From the NCBI RefSeq assembly GCF_001417965.1, contig NW_018388036.1, positions 489,169 through 553,168 of the forward strand: DNA of 64,000 nt, in the 5' to 3' direction. This DNA comes from Exaiptasia diaphana (lineage: Eukaryota; Cnidaria; Anthozoa; Actiniaria; Aiptasiidae). The notes beneath the pieces were generated by a model. It saw only the letters and a list, made by a program, of their open reading frames with translations, made no database searches and had not been told where the DNA came from. The position numbers and the translations under genes were made by a program. This document shows, piece after piece, positions 57,701-64,000 of the stretch (position 1 is the stretch's first letter; each line of letters begins with the position of its first letter).

Positions 57701-57798
57701 GCTGGGGAGTAGGTTGCGCGCGCAAGGGTAGATATGGAGTGTACGCTGACATGGAGGATCTCAAATACTGGGTCCAGGGTACTGTGCATACTAACTAG
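51737..57798 (+). CDS. P9: secreted ShKT-ShKT-trypsin protease
   Basis: Seven exons (51737-51827, 54935-55051, 55582-55692, 56167-56226, 56339-56566, 56892-57151, 57514-57798) give 383 residues; all joins keep frame. The N-terminal signal peptide is MEYFFLSAFFISLFCSSLGS. Two six-cysteine ShKT domains follow at about residues 32-66 and 70-103 (C-K-K-T-C-x-x-C ends in both). A Thr/Pro-rich linker spans about 107-126. The protease has a Cys-bearing propeptide ending at Arg140 before IVGG. The triad is His187 (ITAAHC), Asp237 (HDYDVALL) and Ser332 (CQGDSGGP). Asp189, Gly193 and Trp215 are all standard, predicting trypsin-like activity. Each ShKT and the linker is a separate exon with phase 1 on both sides. 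ShKT modules may act as targeting domains or potassium-channel-binding folds; the role here is unknown. An AATAAA lies near 57813. Confidence 0.92.
52362..52510 (-). mobile_element. LINE reverse-transcriptase ORF C-terminal remnant
   Basis: On the minus strand the sequence encodes YGDRAFSFSGP and then, one frame away, WNKLASEVKSR and STKFKKALETW. This is the typical C-terminal tail of LINE ORF2 proteins. One frameshift separates the halves, so this is a dead fragment. It lies in the first intron of P9, whose remaining sequence shows nothing else clear apart from the repeat at 53935. Confidence 0.65.
53935..54188 (+). repeat. Dispersed repeat with CCCCGGG end, copy 2 of 2
   Basis: It matches 1788-2022 (GTTTAAGACA, AAAACCATACCCTG, CACGTCCCCGTATAG) and ends in a C-run and CCCGGGAT. 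It lies in the first intron of P9. Confidence 0.65.
55204..55355. repeat. MITE with TGCGCCATCTTGAAAGGTAG ends
   Basis: The inverted arms of about 38 bp bound a 150-bp non-coding element between the two ShKT exons. A half-site resembling one end (GTGCCATCTTGAAAGATAG) occurs at about 56088 in the next intron. Confidence 0.8.
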
Positions 57799-60226
57799 CA
57801 CTCATACTCCAAATAAATGAATTAACTTTCGAGCATATGTGTTGTTTATTACATTCACACTTTTAATGTAGTAATAATGATATTTCTTAGACTGTTCATA
57901 ATCTTTGCACGCGAGCGTCTCTCACGTCTATTGCATGTGAGTTTAACTGAGATTCAAAAGGCGAAAAGAAAGCAAATATATTGGTTTTATGAGCAATAGA
58001 CACTAATGAAATATATATCATTGAGAAACCGTCATATCAATATCGGCGTCAGCTACATTGAAAGCATCATTAGCGAGCGTGTTGCTCCTCCAAATGGAAC
58101 TAAAAAATACCCATATCTCCTTCCCTCTGTTTGCTTTCAAAAAAAACTAGCTTGTTTATTCATATACCACTTTATTATTGAAAGAAATCACTTAAATGCA
58201 ATATCATTCAAAAGGTCAACAAAACCAAACGAAGACAAAAGACACACACGCAGAACTAGAATATCTCAAGGTCTACTCCTAGAGCACAAATCATTTACGA
58301 CTGAATGATCTTTTTAAAGGGAAATCTGAGAGCCCTCATCTTTATCTTCACTGATAATTTGTTTTCATAAAAGTTTTTATAGCCTTTATCCATTCCATAA
58401 AACTGTTAACTAGTTACACAAATTTCGCTAGGTCAAAAATTTCTGAAGATAGAAATTGCACTTGGCACTGTATGAAATATCTATGAAAAAACAGAAGGTA
58501 TTTTCAGTCATGATATATACAAAGTTTAATTGAAAAAGCACCAATTTTAACTGAGGATGAGAAGATGAGAAAAGGACTATATGATATGTTGTATGTATGC
58601 AAAACAATCTTCCTATACTTTTAAAAAGATGAAGTTGAAGATTTTTAGCATCAACTAAAACAACAACAGCAAATGAGATTGACGTAAGTATGCGAAAATT
58701 AATTTATTGCAATTGTCTATTTATATTACTTCTCTTTTTAGTAGTTTTTGTTTTATTCTTCTATTCATTTTCACCAGACTAACACAGATTTCAATTGTCC
58801 CTCATTAGAAGACATTGACAAGCTGCGTCAAACTAGGGAAGCGCTGCCCACACTATGACCACCTCGCAAATTGTTACTTTTGTATGACTGCGAATTCTCT
58901 TTTCTCACAATTGGTTTTTGATCGTTTTTTAATTCCCCCATTTAATCAAGAAAATTTATGAACACAGTACGTGTAAACACCAATTTTCAGTCAAAAGATT
59001 GCTAAAAAGTGCTCCTCGTCCTGAAAGTGCCCTTTTCACCGAAATGTTGTTGTTCGTTCGAAAGCAAATTTCCTCGCCTTCTTAACAATGCATTTTAAAG
59101 ACAGTTGATTAATTAAAGAAACACCTTCTGCGTACTTACTTTTAAAATAATCAATGGAACGAGAGATAAAACTACTTTTTATACGAACCACCTTCCGATT
59201 ACGGCATTTTATGCATGTTTTATGCACTCAAACTGATTTTTTTTCCATCGGTTCAGTACAAAGCAGCTTCAAAAATTCACGAAATTTAACAATTTTTCGC
59301 TATAAAAATAGCGATGCTTAATTTTTATCAACAAAGTTAATGTGCCAAACATGATCAGAATGGCTTTTCACAAGTTCGAAAGTTGCTGTTGGTATTCCAT
59401 TTTTAACGACTGGCATCTACCCATGTGCTTAAAACATGGCCAAACCAAACAAGCCATCATCGAAGTATATTTGTTTGGATGGTGGTTTCAAAACTGCAAT
59501 TAGCCATCGAATCATAAAAGCAACCGTAAAACCAAAATCTCAAAATCGCGATATATTCATATTTTTTTAGGTTTAAAAACCTTGAACTTTAAGAACGAAT
59601 GAATCAAACCTTTATTTACTATAAGACTCATCAGGGTGGTCCCATCACTTGCATGTGCATCTGTTATCAATTGGAGCCCTGAGCACAATAAAGATATCAT
59701 AAAATTAAGCTCAGTTGTGTTTTCTTAAATATCTTTGATTGCTCTCTTTCTTTGTTAAAAGAATGACTTAGAATTGTTGATCCAAAGAGCTTCCTTGCTT
59801 AATTACTCTTGCTTCATAGCATGATCAATCTACTGATTAAAACCAATTCACCTGTCCAAGGAGCTCCACCAATCAGTAGTAAGCACAGGCACCAATATCA
59901 AGGATGAACCTGGGCAAAGTATTCACTCCAAGACAACCAGGCTTCAAGTAAAGTATGGTTAGTAAAAGTAATAATTCTTATACTGCTTTATACTGACATC
60001 TTGGTATCATTTCTTTCCATTCCACCACCGTAAAATTCTTTTTATACAAAAGAAATAGCATCCTTTAATTATTTTAAAAGTACTTTTGAAGGAGGTTTTC
60101 AAACCGTATAAGGGCAAATCTACCGTATGCTATTTTTGAGAGACATTTTACGATTTCAAGACATTATGGACTCATGGATTCAGCAGATTTTTACTAAAAA
60201 AGTATCTATTTTCCCCGTTTCATTTA

Positions 60227-60476
60227 CACTGGAAAATCTCAGTCTTTTACATACTATGTAAATATTTTGGAAATTGTATTTTACAAATAATTTTTTCAAA
60301 TTTACAAAAAAATCTACATTGAGTACGAGGAATAATTTACAAATGATTTACAAAGTCTTTTGAAATTTGCGCAGTATGTAAAAGTGCCTCGGTCCTGTAA
60401 AATCAATTTTACAGTCTGTTTACAAACAATTTACACATGATTTACATAGTATGCAAAAGTCAGAGGTTTTCCAGTG
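60227..60476. repeat. MITE with CACTGGAAAA ends and TTA duplication
   Basis: The ends CACTGGAAAATCTC...TTTTCCAGTG are flanked by TTA on both sides. The inner arms contain TTTTACATACTATGTAAA and complement, and the interior is full of TTTACA motifs. It is related in style to 26805-26978. Confidence 0.8.
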
Positions 60477-60570
60477 TTAAATCTTGGTAGGCACAATGGT
60501 TGTGACTTTGCGTGCTAGGTGTGTTACTACATTTCACAATGAATACATGTATAAGTTGTTTGTTTTCAGC

Positions 60571-60736
60571 AATTCTTACTATAAAATTTAATGTGACAAG
60601 TGAATTATAAACTCGACGTTTCGGTGCAATCAGGCACCATTTTCAAGAGTAAGTATTTGAACGAACTACTAAGAAAACATTACTCTTGAAAAAGATGCCC
60701 GAGTTTAATTGTCGCATTTAATTTTATAGTAAGAAT
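60571..60736. repeat. Foldback element with GACGTTTCGG core
   Basis: The arms ATTCTTACTATAAAATTTAA and complement surround a core with CTCGACGTTTCGGTGCAATC. The core resembles tracts found next to Penelope-like elements. It is non-coding. Confidence 0.65.
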
Positions 60737-61016
60737 ACATGTATAGCACAAAATATTGTGGAAAGATCTTCGAAGGTTACGTTATCTTTTTTAAGGCGCT
60801 ATTATATATTTGCAAGTTTTGGGAAATGTCATTTTGCAGTAAAATTCGAGGGCCATAATAGATTACCATTGAATCAAAGAAAAAATTGAGATTGTGCACA
60901 CATTTCCCATTGTTTCTATATTGCTTGCAGTTTAATCTTATTGGTCACTCATGAAATTGATTGTTTAATGTTTGTTTTTATTTTTTGTTTGTTTTTGTTT
61001 TGTATTCCTTCTCTAG

Positions 61017-64000
61017 GTCACCATCCCATTTGTCGGGCTTTGCCTGGCATTTTTGGCCGTTCCATCGGCACAAATCACGCCAAAGAAGAACCTAACAATT
61101 GGAGGGATCTTTGACATTGATACTGACGTAGCAGCGGACAGCTCAGCCAACATGATCCCAGCTGTAAAAATGGCGCTGAAGCATGTCAATGAAGACCCGA
61201 ATATCCTTAAAGACTATCACATCAACCTCGAAATCAAGGACGTTAAGGTAAACACGTGACAATGTTTACCGTAATTTTACGGTCGCATGTGGTAGTATAA
61301 TATCCACGAGTTTTTTTAATTGAGGAAAAGCCATTATATCCTTGTTACTGGCATTATCGGAAGCTCTGTCCCTACTTTTATGCAAGCAATGATATGAATT
61401 CCTTTACTGCCATTCCTTTGGAGCTAATAATGTCAGGGTAGCTAGTAGTTTCGTAAGCAGAGGTTCCTTATGTCATTTGTCAGTTAGAATTTAGCTTGTT
61501 TGTCAATGAACTGTCAAGTATATTATTTTAGCTTTCAAAAAATTGAAACAATTAGCCCAAAGGTAATAGAATAATTCGGTGCCTGATATCAAAAGCCAAC
61601 ATTTACAAATTTCTTCCATACAATGCAAAATACACAACTAGAATCCGATACATAAATGAACTGAACTTTACACTTGCTATTATTGCAGTTTCCTTATAAC
61701 TTTACTAAAAATAGTTTAAGTAAAAAAGAGGAAGGCACAACAAGCAAATACGCAACAACTTTCTTCGCGACAAATTTCTTCCTAAAAATCCCCAAAGTTA
61801 GAAAAATCAGCTGGTATAGTATATATTTTTCCTTAGTTACGGATTTCAGAGACGTTTTCATCACCTGGAACCGACTTAAGAATACCTGCAAATGACGTCC
61901 CCAAGTGTGAATTGAGTTAAATTTCTGTTTGTACTTCGCTCATTTATTCTTACAATGATGGATTATTTTTTCCCTTCCTGTTCATTGCAAACACAAATAC
62001 ACGTCCTGTGTAATTTTTAGTTCATTGTTGTGATTTTTTATTAATGAAGAACAACGGGCTATCAATAAACCTTTTATCAAATGCAAAGATAAAGTGGAAG
62101 AATCGACCATCGGTGGTCCACAAAAATAATATGTCTCTAGTGTTCCCAGAAATTCATTAAGGAATATAAAGAGAAGATATAATCGTATGAGGAAGTGGCT
62201 GATCCCATTAAAGATTAAATACTGTCTGATGAGTGCGTAGCACGAAACTCGGAGTTACAGCAAAATCTTGCCTTTGTGATATCATACATATAAAGAGAAG
62301 ATACTGTATATAATATAATATATGATATATATATTTTTGAGAGCGCGATTCGTTTTTGGATGTATGACCGTAAAGAGTGCAAGATCGTAGAAACTCGGAC
62401 TGCGTGTACACATAGCCTGATATTTTTGATATTTTTTATGCTTTTCAGTATAGGCCTTTCGTTTACACAATGAGGATATCAGCGTAAACGCTGAACTGTG
62501 TTGAATTCTATTTCTGCTGAAACTTCGTTTCCATTTATTGGGAAAATGTAAACAATTTTGTTGCATTGAAAATTTTCTAGTAATAGAAATGTCAACATTT
62601 TGATCAAGTCTCAGAGGCGACAAAAAAACGTCCTGGTATACTATTACCGCCATATTTGTATCTTTTTCAATTCGACAGCAACTTTTAGATTGACTGATAA
62701 TTAACGGAAAAAGAATAAAGGAATGCTGAGGTCGGATTCTTTTTTTTTTTTTTTTGCAGTGCAAAAACGAATACTCAATCAAAGCACTCATCGATTACAT
62801 GCGAGAAGACAAGCAAAAGATAATGATCATCGGTCCCGGATGTTCGGAGTCAGCCGAGCCTTTCGCGAAAGCCGTTCATTTCTATAATCTCATCCAGGTA
62901 ATGTGCATATTCATGAAGATTTTAAGCTAATTAAATTGTATAATACTATCTTAAAGAATCATAACCACCCGCCGTACCTTGCGAACCGAAGCGCCATTTT
63001 AGGTGGACACGAAAATGGCGGATTTGTAGGATTTCTGAAAGTGAGCGCAAATCGTCTTCCATCCTTTCAGTTTGGACAGAAATACCTTTAACTAAGTACC
63101 GTACAGGTACTATCAATCTATAATTTATTGTATGCTTGATGCATTTAAACGTATGTAAACAATAATACGAGCGCGCAAGGTACGACGGGTGGTTATGATT
63201 CTTTAAAGGGCTATTAAAATCGGGGTTTTTTTAATGAATAATTAAAATTATTCATTGAGAAATTATTCATTAAAATTATTCATTTACCGTTTTTAGTTCC
63301 CGTTCCCATCTATTCATACCCTCAGCTAAAATTCATTTATTTCTTATGAATGTCATCTAATAGTCCTATTCCCGAACAACCTCATTCCCAGGCCCTTATC
63401 TCTTCGCTTTGAGTCAGCCGCCTGACCCCAAGCGAAGGGATATGAGCCTGGGAACGAGGTTGATTCCCTAATGTTGTCGGCGAGATGCACCATGCATGGA
63501 ATAAACCCTTTTAGCGATCTCTTTTACGCTGTGTTAGCCTCAAAACCATGTAAAAATTCTTTTATTCACTAACAGTCCGTGCAAATGCAAGAGATCTGTG
63601 AGTATAGAAGACAATAAAAATAATTTGAAATTTCAGGAGTTTTATCAAAATTTCCGATATTTGCACAGACAATTGAGCTATACGTTGTTGTTTTTCGATC
63701 GTGTTTCCCTTGTTTCCAACTGTTTTGCAAACAAAGAGCATTACCAATTTACCATAGACACTTTGGCGTCCAGGCATCTCATTTAATGCTATTCGTACGG
63801 ATTCTGAACGTAAATTTCCTAAAAGAAACTTCTTCTTTTCTGCAGATCTCCATGGCCAATGCAAATCCTGCTTTAGGATGCAAAAAGATCTACAAAACCT
63901 TCGTACGAACAGTACCACCAGAACACTACCAAAATATGGGTCGTGTGGGGCTAATACAAAAGTTCGATTGGCACCAAGTTGGCATAGTCCAAGAGTCTCT
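61017..64000 (+). CDS. GABA-B-type receptor, N-terminal part of ectodomain (runs off window)
   Basis: Three exons are visible: 61017-61247, 62760-62897 and 63846 to the window end, all in phase 0. The first begins with a hydrophobic signal-like stretch (VTIPFVGLCLAFLAVPSA), then the start of a periplasmic-binding-protein-like lobe (LTIGGIFDIDTD, PAVKMALKHVNEDPNIL). The second has IMIIGPGCSESAEPFAKA, matching the MPGCSSVS segment of GABA-B receptors. The third has NPALGCKKIYKTFVRTVPP and GLIQKFDWHQVGIVQ, matching the PALS...FFRTHPS...WGWKKI segment. The initiator ATG is not in the first visible exon, because an in-frame TAG is part of its acceptor, so an upstream exon is needed. It is probably a class C G-protein-coupled receptor; the ligand is unknown. 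Confidence 0.8.
62211..62269 (+). ncRNA. Type I hammerhead ribozyme motif
   Basis: All conserved core parts are present in order: CTGATGA (62226-62232), stem II GTGC-GTA-GCAC (62233-62243), GAAA (62244-62247), a two-base-pair stem III C-T...A-G with a CGG loop (62248-62254), and the cleavage triplet GTT ending at 62256. Stem I is formed by CTGT (62222-62225) with ACAG (62257-62260). It is extended beyond an internal loop by AAGATT (62211-62216) with AATCTT (62264-62269). This is the open-stem-I topology and very short stem III known from ribozymes in animal retrozymes and Penelope-like elements. It lies in the first visible intron of the receptor gene. Activity is untested. Confidence 0.8.
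62951..63206. repeat. MITE with TTAA target duplication
   Basis: The ends TTAAAGAATCATAACCACCC and complement are near perfect and continue inward as GCCGTACCTTGCG. It is non-coding and lies in the second visible receptor intron. Confidence 0.85.
63374..63463. repeat. Short hairpin element
   Basis: The arms AACCTCATTCCCAGGC and CTTATCTCTTCGCTT pair with the right half over about 35 bp. It lies in the second visible receptor intron. Confidence 0.75.

Larger units (their letters stand above)
57830..61010. other. P9 to receptor-gene spacer
   Basis: No complete gene is supported here. The spacer includes two hairpin elements (60227-60476; 60571-60736). A strong donor-like site (ATTGAC|GTAAGT, 58683) may end a non-coding first exon of the downstream receptor gene. 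Confidence 0.45.

Overview
The window looks like nuclear DNA of a cnidarian, most likely a hexacorallian (stony coral or sea anemone). It is AT-rich, its genes have short phase-consistent introns, and it is packed with short hairpin transposons. Its gene content also fits: an expanded tandem family of secreted trypsin-like proteases, one of them joined to two ShKT domains, and a GABA-B-type receptor ectodomain. Species cannot be named from sequence alone.

Layout. 1-836 is the 3' end of a fossil Ty3/Gypsy element. It is followed by a truncated protease last exon (946-1137), assorted repeats and a Penelope-like retroelement remnant (3040-3438). From 3.7 to 44 kb lie seven apparently intact chymotrypsin-fold (S1A) protease genes, all on the + strand, here called P1-P7. 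Each has a non-coding first exon, a signal-peptide exon, a His57 exon, an Asp102 exon and a Ser195 exon, with intron phases 1, 1, 0 inside the coding region. Adjacent copies resemble each other most (P0/P1, P2/P3, P4/P5, P6/P7), so the array grew by repeated tandem duplication. P3 carries a tyrosine-recombinase transposon in an intron; P5 carries a 2.1-kb tandem array of a tRNA-derived SINE in an intron.

From 44 to 49 kb are hairpin elements and a 2.6-kb element with about 195-bp terminal inverted repeats and a 6-bp target duplication (46572-49178). It resembles a miniature Polinton with unrecognised open reading frames. P8 (49917-51232) is a broken protease that retains only its signal-peptide and Ser195 exons. 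P9 (51737-57798) encodes signal peptide, ShKT, ShKT, Thr/Pro linker, trypsin. The last 3 kb holds the first resolved exons of a GABA-B-receptor-like gene, with a type I hammerhead ribozyme motif in an intron (62211-62269).

How the genes work together: P1-P7 are probably secreted digestive or gland-cell proteases made as zymogens with an Arg|Ile activation site. They vary at specificity and inhibitor-contact positions (residue 193, residue 189/226, the 220 loop), which suggests functional diversification inside the array. A conserved upstream block including TGACCT and a TATA-like box is shared by several copies and may give common gland-cell expression.
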